Source of the DNA: DYGX01 sp035325905 | GTDB lineage: Bacteria; Chloroflexota; Anaerolineae; Aggregatilineales; Aggregatilineaceae | Assembly: GCA_035325905.1 (NCBI GenBank) | Contig: DAOKYY010000012.1 | Span: forward strand, 1-59,842 | DNA length: 59,842 bases | Direction: 5' to 3' | Part shown: piece after piece, positions 1-8,662 of the stretch | Position numbering within the stretch: position 1 is the first letter of the stretch | How the letters are laid out: each line of letters opens with the position of its first letter | Program-made: the position numbers and the translations under genes | The notes under the pieces: model-generated | What the model saw: only the letters and a program-made list of their open reading frames with translations | Databases searched by the model: none | Told to the model about the DNA's origin: nothing

Positions 1-33
1 GACGCTGGATTGTTCTCTCGTGGTCCAGTCTGG

Positions 34-54
34 AAAGTTCATAACAGCTTCTAG
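34..54. repeat. Terminal fragment of palindromic element family B
   Basis: Bases 34-48 match exactly the 15-base end of the complete family B element at 47967-47981, and both are followed by a CTAG. The preceding bases (CCAGTCTGG here, CCAGCCTGC there) are also alike. The rest of the element would lie before the window. Seen directly; that it is a third copy is inference. Confidence 0.45.
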
Positions 55-171
55 CATCAGGCTCCTGAGCTTTTGTTGGCTGGCATGGTGAAGACTCCGG
101 CGATTGTGCGCTGTATCACAAACCCCGAACACTCGTTTAAGAATGGACTTTCGTTTACTCTTGATTGCGCG

Positions 172-177
172 TATAGT
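172..177 (+). promoter_or_regulatory. Candidate -10 box (TATAGT) for the DUF3068 gene
   Basis: TATAGT lies about 60 bases before the DUF3068 start codon in a locally AT-richer stretch. No well-spaced -35 box is evident, so only the -10 box is proposed. Confidence 0.35.
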
Positions 178-236
178 ATCCGCGTATCGTTAACCGACTT
201 AATCGACTGGTTCGCATGGGGCACAAGGAGGCACTT

Positions 237-1283
237 ATGAACCGCCGTTCTTTGGGGGCGCTGCTCTTTTTGCTGGGCTTGGCGATCGTCGCGGCGGGCG
301 TTGTCCTGATGACGATCATCGTGCCGGGGATGAAACGCCTCCCCGACGACGTTGACACGACGCGCCAGTATGACGGCACGCTGGCCGTGCTGCTCAACCC
401 ACAGGATTTTTCGTTTATGGAGAACCTGCCAGTGACGATTGACCGTCACGTCACGGTTCAGGCCACGGATGGCGACCTGGCGCTCGTCCGCGAGGAGCAG
501 GTGATGCGGACCGGCGATCAGCCGCTGCAAAGCCTGACCAAGAGCTACGCCATCAACCGCGAGACGATGGAGTCCGTCACCTCCGGCTACCCTGAAGCCT
601 GGGCCAGCGAGCCGGGCTTCTGGCCGCGCGAGGGCCTGGTGATTGGCTGGCCGATCGACAGCGAGCCGGAGAGCTACCGGGGCTGGAGCGATGACTATCG
701 CCAGGTGGTGACGCTCGACTACGACAGCGAGGTCGTTCACGACCGCAGCGGCCTGACGACCTATCATTACGCTGGCAGCAGCGAGGCGCAGCCGATTGTG
801 CCCGAAGCGGTCGAGGCCATGGGGCTGCCACTGGCGCTGCCGAAAGAGACGCTGGCCGCGCTGATCGAGCAGACCGATCTGTCGGCGATGGTCAAGGCGG
901 CGCTGCCCGCGTTGCTGCAAAGCTGGGAGGGGGATGTCCCGCTCGAATACTACTACGCGTATGACGCCGAATACTGGGTCGAGCCGGCGACCGGCGTGCT
1001 GATCGACACCCGCAAGCACGAGCTACGCTCGGTCGGGCTGGGCGCGGAGATGCTCGCCGGGTCGCCGCTGGCCGCTCTGCCGGAAGACCAGCGCGCCTCG
1101 CTGCGCGTCCCGGTCTTCGACCTGACTTACCAGGCGACTGACCAGTCGGTGCAGGACGCGAAAGCGGACGCCGAGGAGAACATCGACAAGCTCGACCTGT
1201 TCGGCAGGTATATCCCGATCGGCCTGGAAGTGGTTGGCGCGCTGATCGCGCTGCTTGGCCTGTTCTGGGTGCTGCGGGGGTAA
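237..1283 (+). CDS. DUF3068 (PorA-family-like) membrane protein
   Basis: The protein has 348 residues: an N-terminal membrane helix (about residues 5-28), a long extracytoplasmic region of about 280 residues and a C-terminal membrane helix (about 325-345). This two-anchor layout, with conserved stretches such as NPQDFSFM and an aspartate-rich YDGTLAV region, is typical of DUF3068 proteins. The family was named after actinobacterial PorA-type porins, but its role in Chloroflexota is unknown. I chose the ATG at 237 over the in-frame ATG at 216 because AAGGAGG sits 6 bases before it. It stands alone and converges with the glycosyltransferase operon on the other strand. Confidence 0.75.
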   Translation: MNRRSLGALLFLLGLAIVAAGVVLMTIIVPGMKRLPDDVDTTRQYDGTLAVLLNPQDFSFMENLPVTIDRHVTVQATDGDLALVREEQVMRTGDQPLQSLTKSYAINRETMESVTSGYPEAWASEPGFWPREGLVIGWPIDSEPESYRGWSDDYRQVVTLDYDSEVVHDRSGLTTYHYAGSSEAQPIVPEAVEAMGLPLALPKETLAALIEQTDLSAMVKAALPALLQSWEGDVPLEYYYAYDAEYWVEPATGVLIDTRKHELRSVGLGAEMLAGSPLAALPEDQRASLRVPVFDLTYQATDQSVQDAKADAEENIDKLDLFGRYIPIGLEVVGALIALLGLFWVLRG

Positions 1284-1406
1284 AGCGCGCGACGCCAGGG
1301 ACTGGCTGGTAGGTTCGTTTCTCCCGCCGGGGCGCAGCACGTTGCGCCCGTGTGTCAGGCGGCGAGCATAACGGGCGGAGCGAGTTCCGCGCCGTACAAA
1401 ACCTGC

Positions 1407-1444
1407 GCCCTTCTTGACCGCATCGCCGGCGAGAAGGGCATTTT
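1407..1444. terminator. Hairpin between convergent genes
   Basis: GCCCTTCT (1407-1414) pairs with AGAAGGGC (1432-1439) and is followed by ATTTTC on the plus strand. It sits directly after the stop codon of the minus-strand glycosyltransferase and about 120 bases after the DUF3068 stop, so it could end transcription from either side. The 17-base loop is long for a terminator. Confidence 0.45.
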
Positions 1445-3378
1445 CATTCCTGCACGGCCAGCGCGGCCAGCGTCACGCTGAACGGCTCGAACGCGCCGCC
1501 GATGTCGTAGATCATCAGCCGGATCTCGGCCGGGCCGGGCGGCATATCGGCAGGCACGGCGAGCTGGTCGAAGCGGCTGAGCACCGGCACGCCCGGCGGC
1601 CATAACTCCTGCCCGAAGGTGGGGCTGACCGGCGGCTGGTCCCACTGGGCGTAGAACTGGCCGTCCGCCCCGTAGAGCCGCACGCTGACGCGCAGCCCCG
1701 GCACGACCTGCGCGCCGCGCTCCCACCACGTATGAATCAGCAGCGGCGCGCCGCGCTGGATGGGGTCAGGGTTGAGCAGATAGCCGCCGAGCAAGGTCGG
1801 GCCGCCGCCGGGCGCCTCCGCCAGCGGCTCCAGCGCCTGCACACGCTCGCTGACGGCGTTCGGCGCGGCGTGCAGCGTGTAGAGCGCCAGCGACACGTCC
1901 CCGAAACCCCGCGCGACCGGCTGGCGCGCGCCGATCAGCTCCAGCAGCCCGGCGGTCAGGTTCTGCGGGTCCATGATATGTCCCTGCCACGACAGCATCC
2001 AGGCGCGGCGGGCGTTGTTTTCGCCCAAAAATGGCGCCAGCTCGTCGAGCGCCTCCGGCAGAAATAGGAAACGGTTGACATCGGTGATCGGCTCCGGCGG
2101 CAGGCCGAGCCAGGGGAGCGTCGCGCGGTAGTACGAGGCGGCGGTGAACAACGTCCCGTCGCGCAAGATCAGCACGTCGCCCGGCGCGGCCTGCTGCTCA
2201 ATCGTGGCGAACGCCTCGCGCAGGTAACTGTTGTACAGCGGGTGCAGGTTGGCGGTGGCGGGCAGGGCGATCACGCCCACGAACGCCGCGCGCGCCAGCC
2301 AGCTCAGCGGGCCGAGCCGCCGCAGCGCGTCCAGCCCCAGGCCGAGCAGCAGCGCCGCGCCGAGCCACGCGGGCCAGGCGTGCCGCCCGGAGAGCTTGCC
2401 CTGCACGCCGTAGACCATCACCAGCAGCGTCACCAGCGGAACCAGCAGCGCCAGCACCGCGAACAGCGCGCGTTTCCAGGCGCGCTCGCTGCGGGGGTAG
2501 CCCGCCCACCACAGCGGGATCGACGCGGCGACCAGCGCGGCGATAGCCCAGGCGTAGCGTGGCGGATCGGCCTCGGCCAGCGTGTTCTGACCGTAGGCGA
2601 AAAACTCGACGTAGGTGCGCAGCGCGTCCGCCGGGGGGATGTGCCCGGCGTAGGCCGTCCCGGCGCGAACATCGCGTCCGGCCAGCGCCGCGACCCACGG
2701 CAGGAACCCAATCGCCAGCCCGCCGCCCCACAGCGCCAGCAGCGCGATCCGGCGGCGTGACGGCGCCCGCAGCGCGCGCCAGCCGAAGTAGCTCGCCAGC
2801 GCGGCGAGGGCCAATGCCCCGGTGTAGTGCGTGTAAAGCAGCGCCAGCGCCGTCAGCAGCGCGGCGGCGAACAGCGCGCCGCACGATCGCTCCAGCGGCC
2901 CCGCGCGCGCCCCGCAGCGCGTCCATAGCCCCCACAGCAGCGCGCTCGACCACGCGAACAGCGCCAGCGCCAGCGCGTAGGGGCGCACCTCGAAGGCGGC
3001 GTAGACGAAGCTCTGCGCTGGGATGAAGGCCAGCGCCGCCCACCAGCCCGCCGCGATCCGCCCCCCGGCGCGGTGGCCGAGCGCGATCAGCCCGGCCAGC
3101 AGCAGCAGCGCGCACAGCGCCGAAAACGCCCGCAGCGCGAACTCGCTCGTCCCGGCGGCGCTCGCCCACAGCTTGAGCAGCGCGAAATGGAGCGGCACCT
3201 GGTTGTCGATGCGCGCCGTCCATTTCCAGAGGTCCGACCAGCTTTGGCTGGCAAAATAGGCGTTGACCGTTTCGTCGTACCACAGCCCGCGCTCCGGCCA
3301 GCGCGCGACCAGGCTGGCGGCGCCGATCAGCAGCGCCAGCGCGGAAATCCAGATCGGGCGGGCGGCGCGGCGCGGCAT
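1444..3378 (-). CDS. GT39-type membrane glycosyltransferase with C-terminal beta-rich domain
   Basis: The protein has 644 residues with about ten membrane helices in the first 400. After the first helix comes an ERGLWYDE motif, the acidic loop expected of GT-C enzymes of the Pmt/ArnT type that transfer sugars from polyprenyl-phosphate donors on the outer face of the membrane. The last 140 residues are predicted soluble and resemble the C-terminus of the protein at 25494-27920 (a GADGQF/GPDGAV turn, then a PPGPAEIRLMIYD-like strand), suggesting a shared Ig-like domain. The start codon lies one base after the stop of the upstream gene, so translation is probably coupled. Donor and acceptor are unknown. 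Confidence 0.75.
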   Translation of the reverse strand: MPRRAARPIWISALALLIGAASLVARWPERGLWYDETVNAYFASQSWSDLWKWTARIDNQVPLHFALLKLWASAAGTSEFALRAFSALCALLLLAGLIALGHRAGGRIAAGWWAALAFIPAQSFVYAAFEVRPYALALALFAWSSALLWGLWTRCGARAGPLERSCGALFAAALLTALALLYTHYTGALALAALASYFGWRALRAPSRRRIALLALWGGGLAIGFLPWVAALAGRDVRAGTAYAGHIPPADALRTYVEFFAYGQNTLAEADPPRYAWAIAALVAASIPLWWAGYPRSERAWKRALFAVLALLVPLVTLLVMVYGVQGKLSGRHAWPAWLGAALLLGLGLDALRRLGPLSWLARAAFVGVIALPATANLHPLYNSYLREAFATIEQQAAPGDVLILRDGTLFTAASYYRATLPWLGLPPEPITDVNRFLFLPEALDELAPFLGENNARRAWMLSWQGHIMDPQNLTAGLLELIGARQPVARGFGDVSLALYTLHAAPNAVSERVQALEPLAEAPGGGPTLLGGYLLNPDPIQRGAPLLIHTWWERGAQVVPGLRVSVRLYGADGQFYAQWDQPPVSPTFGQELWPPGVPVLSRFDQLAVPADMPPGPAEIRLMIYDIGGAFEPFSVTLAALAVQE

Positions 3379-3379
3379 A

Positions 3380-5044
3380 TTACCCGGCTCCCGCTCCGTC
3401 TGGCTTGGGACGCCAGATCTCGTAAGCGAAGCCGTTCATCCAGATCGTTTCGTCGGGAGTGTAGGCGTCGTAGACGGCGGCCAGGACCGGCGGCGGGTAG
3501 AACTGCGCGCGGAAGACGACCACGTTGAAGGCGTGCGCCTCGATCGCGGCGATCAGGCTCGACGGGTCGTACTGGCCGTTCTCGTAGAGGTTTTTGAGCT
3601 GCGTCGGGTTGCTGATCACGTCTTTTCCGGCGTACAGGCTGAACCCGGCTTCCTCGCTCAGCGCGGGACGGTCGCCCTCGGCCACAATCGCGCTGATGCG
3701 CCGGCCCGCGTCGATGTCCGCCTGGGTCGGAATGTGCCCGATAGTGGCGTAGCCCGGCACCCATCCGGCGGAGTCGTAGAAGGCGTAGCGGTCGCCGTAG
3801 GACGACTCGACGCCGAGCGCGTCCGCCAGCGGGCCGAAGACCGGCCCTTCGGTCGGCAGGTGCCGCACGCGCCAGCCGTAGCTCAGGTAAACCAGCGGGA
3901 TCGCGATCGCCGCCGCCGCGAGCAGCCGGGCGCGGCGCGCGCTCGCCCACGCGCTGAGGCGCGCCAGCCGCCAGGTGTAAGGATGATCGGCGGGCAGCGT
4001 CCAGCCGCCGCGCAGCGTGCGCGCCGCCGCGATCCCGCTCAGCAGGCAGGTCGCGGCGATCGCGGTCGCGAAGTAGCTGTCGCCCGCGCCCCACTTGCCG
4101 GCGAGGGCGCTGTTCGCCACGGCCAGCGCCCACCACACGCTGTAGAGCGACAGCCGCGTGAAATAGACCTCGTACAGCGCCAGCCCCGCCGCGAGCAGAA
4201 TCAGCGGGGCGTGCAGGCGGAACCACTGGCGGTACAGATCGAGCGCCTGCTGCGCCATGAACTCGTTGACGTTGGCGGCGATGATGTGCAGCGTCCACTG
4301 GCCGTTTGTCGCGCGGTCGATCCACAGGAACAGCGCGCCCGCCACCGCCGCAAACAGGACGCCCCAGGTCAGCGCGGCGCGCGGGCGGCGCAGGAACAGC
4401 CAGGCGAACGCCGCGACGCACGTCGCCAGGGCAAGCTGCTTGGTGTATCCGGCGGCCAGCAGCAGCGCCAGCCCGCCGATCATGCGCCGCCGGGTCGGTA
4501 AGGTACGCTCCGGCGCGCTCGCCAGCACGACGACCGCCAGCGTCTCGAACAGGACCATCGTCATGTGCTGGCGGAACAGCGGCCCGACATGGTAGATCGT
4601 GTTCGACGCCAGGAACGCCAGCCCCGCCAGCGCCGCGATCGCGCGGTGGCGCTCCGCCCGCCACACGGCGTAGCCGATCGCGCCCGCCGTGACCAGTGTG
4701 CCGAGGAAGCCGATCAGCCGCCCGTACCAGTAGGCCGGGCCGAACACCCACGCGAACGGGATCAGCAGGACGTGATAGAGCGGGGGGTAGTTGCTGGCGT
4801 AGAAAGGGTAGACTTCGGCGTCGCGATAGGGCCACTGGCCCTCGCTGAGCAGGATCGTATCGACCAGCTCAAAGCCTTCGCCCTGGTCGTAATCGAACGG
4901 GAAGCGCATGAGCTTGGCGGCGTAGGCGACGTAGACCACGAAATACGCGATCATCACGCCGAGCGCCAGCGCCAGCAGCGCCGCCCCGGCGATCTGCGCC
5001 CAGGGGCGGGTTTGCGCGGGAGTGTGTGTCAGCGTCGCGGCCAT
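3380..5044 (-). CDS. GT39/ArnT-like membrane glycosyltransferase
   Basis: The protein has 554 residues. The first membrane helix (about 18-42) is followed by an FPFDYDQGEG motif, which supplies the catalytic acidic residues typical of GT-C glycosyltransferases, and then by about ten more helices. The soluble C-terminal region (about 390-554) carries no domain I can name and differs from the beta-rich tail of the gene that follows. It is the middle gene of a three-gene minus-strand operon: 7 bases after the small membrane protein and 1 base before the second glycosyltransferase. Two adjacent GT-C enzymes suggest glycosylation of a surface polymer or of proteins. Confidence 0.75.
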   Translation of the reverse strand: MAATLTHTPAQTRPWAQIAGAALLALALGVMIAYFVVYVAYAAKLMRFPFDYDQGEGFELVDTILLSEGQWPYRDAEVYPFYASNYPPLYHVLLIPFAWVFGPAYWYGRLIGFLGTLVTAGAIGYAVWRAERHRAIAALAGLAFLASNTIYHVGPLFRQHMTMVLFETLAVVVLASAPERTLPTRRRMIGGLALLLAAGYTKQLALATCVAAFAWLFLRRPRAALTWGVLFAAVAGALFLWIDRATNGQWTLHIIAANVNEFMAQQALDLYRQWFRLHAPLILLAAGLALYEVYFTRLSLYSVWWALAVANSALAGKWGAGDSYFATAIAATCLLSGIAAARTLRGGWTLPADHPYTWRLARLSAWASARRARLLAAAAIAIPLVYLSYGWRVRHLPTEGPVFGPLADALGVESSYGDRYAFYDSAGWVPGYATIGHIPTQADIDAGRRISAIVAEGDRPALSEEAGFSLYAGKDVISNPTQLKNLYENGQYDPSSLIAAIEAHAFNVVVFRAQFYPPPVLAAVYDAYTPDETIWMNGFAYEIWRPKPDGAGAG

Positions 5045-5051
5045 CGTTCGC

Positions 5052-5270
5052 TCAGGCGGGGCGGTCGCCCAGCGGGAGTAGCGTCAGCCCCAGCGCCAGC
5101 GCCAGCGCGCCGAGCGCGGCCCCGGCGCGCTGCGCCAGCCCGAAGCCGCCCGACTCCGGGTCGATCTCCGCCGCCAGCATCGCCGCGATCGCCAGCGTCC
5201 CGGCGGCGATCAGCAGCGCGCCAAGCTGCCGTTTGGTCACGGTGAAATCGTCGTCAAGCCAGCGCCGCAT
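5052..5270 (-). CDS. Small two-helix membrane protein
   Basis: This 72-residue protein has a charged N-terminus (MRRWLDDDFTVTKRQ) and two hydrophobic helices (about 17-36 and 46-68). I recognise no family. I prefer the start at 5270 over the in-frame ATG at 5279 because GGAGAGG is 9 bases before the former and abuts the latter. It ends 7 bases before the glycosyltransferase at 3380-5044, so it is probably the first gene of that operon and may be a partner or regulator of those enzymes. It is real by position and ribosome binding site; its function is unknown. Confidence 0.6.
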   Translation of the reverse strand: MRRWLDDDFTVTKRQLGALLIAAGTLAIAAMLAAEIDPESGGFGLAQRAGAALGALALALGLTLLPLGDRPA

Positions 5271-5290
5271 GGTGATCATCCTCTCCTGTG

Positions 5291-5297
5291 CCAGTAT
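5291..5297 (-). promoter_or_regulatory. Candidate -10 box (TATACT on the minus strand)
   Basis: Read on the minus strand this is GGTATACTGG, a good match to a sigma-70-type -10 box, about 20 bases before the small membrane protein. A second GTATACGGTA lies near 5346 on the plus strand and might serve the divergent DUF4870 gene. No convincing -35 box is seen. Confidence 0.4.
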
Positions 5298-5452
5298 ACC
5301 GTAACCCGTGCGCGCCCGGCCTGCAACCCCCGCGCAGGCTCGTGCGTATACGGTAGTGAAATGAGCCTCTCGGACGAGGCGCTGTGTGAGACAAACGCCC
5401 CATAGGGTTCGGGGTTGGCAAGAGTGGAATCGCGAGCAGGAGTGGAACGGGC

Positions 5453-6202
5453 ATGGACGAGGTTAATCGCACGCCGGACGAGCAGCCAGGCGATGTCGCG
5501 GGCCAAGCACCGCCGCCGGAAACGGGCGCGGATAACGAAGCGGTCCCGGTGCCAGCGCGCCTGCGCGCCGCGATGGACGAGCTTGAGCAGCGGGTGAATG
5601 CCGACGACGACGCGATCGTGCGCGAGTACGAGGCGCGCTATTTCGGCACCCGCGAGGAGCGCCTGGCCGAGGTTGTGGAGCCATCGGTCCCGGCCCCGGT
5701 GCGCCGGCCGGCCAAGAGCAAGCGGTGGGACGTAGACCGCAACGAGCGGCGCTGGGCGGCGCTGGCCCACGCCAGCACGCTGCTGACCGCGGCGGTCGCG
5801 CTGCCGAGCTTCGGCGCGGGCACGCTGCTGACGATCTTCGTGCCGCTGTTGATCTACTTCGCCTTCCGCAACAAGTCCGATTACGTCGCCTTTCACGCGC
5901 TGCAAGCGTTCACCATCCAGCTGGTCGGGACGGTCGGCTGGTTCACGCTGGTGCTGGTCGGCGGGCTGGCCTGGGGCCTGATGCTGCTGGTGTCGCTGGT
6001 GCTGATCCTGGTCGTGGTCGGCGCGGTGCTGTTCCCGATGATCCTCCTGCTCGGCGCGCTGGCGTTTGTAGCGTCGTTCGCGCTGCCGGTCGGCATGGTG
6101 ATCTACTCGCTTATCGCCGCGATTGAGACCTGGAACGGGCACGACTATCGCTATCCTTACATCGCCCGCTGGGTAGAGCACCAACTGGTCGGCGCTGCCT
6201 GA
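5453..6202 (+). CDS. DUF4870 domain membrane protein
   Basis: The protein has 249 residues. Residues 1-95 are acidic, proline-rich and probably cytoplasmic. From about residue 97 (ERRWAALAHASTLL) it follows the DUF4870 pattern: a helix, the loop FRNKSDYVAFHALQAF, then two or three long hydrophobic segments and the ending DYRYPYIARWVEHQL. DUF4870 proteins are small helical membrane proteins without a settled function. The N-terminal extension is longer than usual and low in complexity. It stands alone and is followed by a strong terminator. Confidence 0.75.
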   Translation: MDEVNRTPDEQPGDVAGQAPPPETGADNEAVPVPARLRAAMDELEQRVNADDDAIVREYEARYFGTREERLAEVVEPSVPAPVRRPAKSKRWDVDRNERRWAALAHASTLLTAAVALPSFGAGTLLTIFVPLLIYFAFRNKSDYVAFHALQAFTIQLVGTVGWFTLVLVGGLAWGLMLLVSLVLILVVVGAVLFPMILLLGALAFVASFALPVGMVIYSLIAAIETWNGHDYRYPYIARWVEHQLVGAA

Positions 6203-6231
6203 CGCGCCGCGCAAGCCTCCCGGACCATCTG

Positions 6232-6262
6232 CGCTCCCGATCGAGACGATCGGGAGCGTTGT
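6232..6262 (+). terminator. Rho-independent terminator after the DUF4870 gene
   Basis: A perfect 12-base stem (6232-6243 with 6247-6258) closes a three-base loop and is followed by TTGTTT, 30 bases after the stop codon. Confidence 0.8.
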
Positions 6263-6399
6263 TTCTGATCGCCTGAGCAAGATTTCCACCGCAACAACCT
6301 TGCCCCAATTGTGCACGTTACCGAGGCGGAAGCCGCGCCCCGTCTTGCCGGATGGTTCGGGTGTGTGTTACTCTTTCCGCCACGCTTTTCCACCTTCCT

Positions 6400-6450
6400 C
6401 AACTGCTCCGCAGGCGCGGCCCACCGCGCCTGCGCTGGTACCGCATAAGG
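6400..6450 (+). promoter_or_regulatory. Structured aspS leader with a T-box-like core
   Basis: A GCAGGCGCG / CGCGCCTGC hairpin is followed by TGGTACCGC and then by the AAGGGGG ribosome binding site of aspS. TGGTACCGC matches the central part of the T-box consensus (AGGGTGGNACCGCG). No stem I, specifier loop or AG bulge could be identified, so this may be coincidence. See findings. Confidence 0.2.
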
Positions 6451-6461
6451 GGGCTGCCCGA

Positions 6462-8398
6462 ATGCTAAAGACACATCACTGCGGCGATCTGCGCCTTGAG
6501 CACGCCGGCCAGCAGGTGACGCTGGCAGGCTGGGTCCACCGCTGGCGCGACCACGCCGGGCTGGTGTTTCTGGACCTGCGTGATCGCTCTGGCCTGATGC
6601 AGGTCAAGATCGATCAGGCGACGGCGCCCGAAGCGCACGCCCTGGCCCGCGACGTGCGCACCGAGTGGGTGATCCAGGTGAGCGGGACGGTCGCCGCCCG
6701 GCCGGAAGGCATGACCAACCCCGATCTGCCGACCGGCGCGGTCGAACTGGAAGTCAGCGCGCTGAAGGTGCTCAACCGCGCCAAGACGCCGCCGTTCTAC
6801 ATCAACAAGGACGAGAACGTGGACGAGGCGCTGCGGATGCGCTATCGCTATCTGGACCTGCGCCGCCCCTCGATGCAGCGCAACCTGATCCTGCGCCACA
6901 ACGTGATCCGCTTCATTCGCAACTACCTGTCGGATCGCGGCTTTGTCGAGATCGAGACGCCGATCCTGTTCAAGACCACACCGGAAGGCGCGCGCGACTA
7001 TCTGGTGCCCAGTCGCATCCATCCGGGCAAGTTCTTCGCCCTGCCGCAAAGCCCGCAGCAGCTCAAGCAGCTGCTGATGGTGGCGGGCTATGAGCGGTAT
7101 TTCCAGATTGCGCGCTGCTTCCGCGACGAAGACCAGCGCGGCGACCGCCAGCCGGAGTTCACCCAGCTTGACCTTGAGATGAGCTTCGTCACGCGCGAGG
7201 ACATTATGGACCTGATCGAGGGCATGATGACGCGCATCGTCGAGGAGCTGACCGATCTGGAGCTGGTGACTAAGCCCTTCCCGCGCCTGAGCCACGCCGA
7301 GGCGCTGCGCCGCTATGGGACGGACAAGCCCGACCTGCGCTATGGCATGGAGATTGTGGACCTGAGCGCGATCGCGGGCGCGTCGTCGTTCCGTGTCTTT
7401 ACGGAAGCGGTCGCCGCCGGGAACCCGGTCCGCGCCATCGTCGCGCCGGGCTGCGCCGGATATAGCCGCAAGCAGATCGACGAGCTGGGCGCGCTGGCTC
7501 AGAGCGCGGGCGCGAAGGGCCTGGCCTGGATGGCGGTCGAGGAGAGCGAGGCCGGGCCGGTCCGCTCGCCGATCGCCAAGTTCTTCAGCGCCGAGCAGCT
7601 CGCCGCGCTGGTGGAGCAGGCGGGCGCCGCGCCGGGCGACCTGATCCTCTTTGCGGCGGATACGCCCGCCGTCGTCAGCGCCGTGCTGGATGCGCTGCGC
7701 CGCGAGCTGGCCGGCCGGCTGGGCCTGGCCGATCCGGGCAAGATCGCGTTCTGCTGGGTGATCGATTTCCCGCTGTTTGAGTGGAACGAGGACGAGCGCC
7801 GCTGGGACCCCAGCCACCACCTGTTCACCGCGCCGATGTGGGAAGACGTGGCGCTGCTCGACACCGACCCCGGCAAGGCGCGCGGCCAGCAATACGACCT
7901 GGCGTGCAACGGCTACGAGATCGCCGGGGGCAGCATCCGAATCCACGACCGCGCCATTCAGGAGAAGATTTTCGAGTTGATCGGGCTGGACGTGGCGGAC
8001 GCCAAGCAGCGGTTCGGGCACATGCTCGAAGCGTTCGAGTACGGCACGCCGCCGCACGGCGGGATCGCGCCCGGCATCGACCGGCTGGTGATGCTGCTGG
8101 CGCAGGAGCCGAATATCCGCGAGGTGATCGCTTTTCCGAAGACGCAGCAGGCCGCCGACCTGATGGCGGGCGCGCCGTCGGAGGTCGAGCCGCAGCAATT
8201 GGCCGACCTGCATATCCGCGTGGTGGACGAGGCGGAAGATTNNNNNNNNNNNNNNNNNNNNNNNNNNNNNNNNNNNNNNNNNNNNNNNNNNNNNNNNNNN
8301 NNNNNNNNNNNNNNNNNNNNNNNNNNNNNNNNNNNNNNNNNGAGCCGCAGCAATTGGCCGACCTGCATATCCGCGTGGTGGACGAGGCGGAAGATTGA
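6462..8398 (+). CDS. aspS: Aspartyl-tRNA synthetase (interrupted by scaffold gap 1)
   Basis: Charges tRNA with aspartate (class II synthetase, cytoplasm). The OB-fold anticodon-binding domain occupies about residues 1-110, followed by the catalytic core (FVEIETPILFKTTPEGARDY motif 1 region, then FRDEDQRGDRQPEFTQLD), the bacterial GAD insertion and the C-terminal motif 3 (GGIAPGIDRLVMLL). The ATG at 6462 has AAGGGGG upstream; earlier in-frame codons are leader. Gap 1 (8242-8341) falls in the last codon. Removing the gap and one copy of the flanking 55-base repeat gives ...DEAED followed by TGA, a normal 593-residue protein. Read straight through the Ns the frame is wrong. His31 stands where discriminating enzymes usually have leucine, suggesting relaxed tRNA specificity. 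Confidence 0.95.
8187..8396. other. Scaffold gap 1: 100 N between identical 55-base flanks
   Basis: Bases 8187-8241 and 8342-8396 are identical, with exactly 100 N between. This is the signature of two contigs that overlap by one assembly k-mer (55) and were joined with a fixed-length filler. The coding sequence of aspS confirms that no DNA is missing. Confidence 0.9.
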
Positions 8399-8411
8399 AG
8401 CAGGCGATTAA

Positions 8412-8567
8412 AGCGGGCGTTTGAACGGCGCGCTGCGCCGGTTCACCTCACCCCCGTTCGGCGCTGACGCGCCTCACGCCCCCTCAGCCACGTTGGAGAG
8501 GGGAAAGGCCGAGCGCAGCGAGGCCAGGGGTGAGGTAAGACAGCGGGCGTTTGAACGGCGCGCTGCG
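8412..8567. repeat. Palindromic element family A inside 26-base direct repeats
   Basis: A roughly 100-base element with ends TTCACCTCACCCCC (from about 8441) and CAGGGGTGAGGTAAG (to about 8540) is bracketed by an exact 26-base direct repeat (8412-8437 and 8542-8567). The inverted ends, and similar elements at 38351-38476 and 54115-54170, define the family. The element sits just after the aspS stop codon and holds no gene. Confidence 0.7.
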
Positions 8568-8609
8568 TCTCTGACCGGCTTTGCGCGCTCGCGCAACGGT
8601 TTGTTCGGG

Positions 8610-8615
8610 TATACT
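8610..8615 (+). promoter_or_regulatory. Candidate -10 box (TATACT) for the tail-tube-like gene
   Basis: GGGTATACTGG lies 48 bases before the start codon at 8663. Similar GGTATACT or GGTATAAT boxes precede several other genes here. No clear -35 box at usual spacing. Confidence 0.45.
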
Positions 8616-8662
8616 GGGTTCGGAACAAGCGCACCATGAGCAGCGACCAAGGAGCGACGACG

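Noticed and set aside
6465..8213. Long minus-strand open frame opposite aspS (and similar long frames opposite many genes)
   Set aside because: High GC makes stop codons rare in the shadow frames. Translations are Arg/Gln/His-rich, have no domain and no ribosome binding site, and each lies exactly opposite a recognised gene.
8399..8662. Small open frame in the region after aspS (8421-8639)
   Set aside because: It reads through a palindromic element and its direct repeats, with no ribosome binding site.
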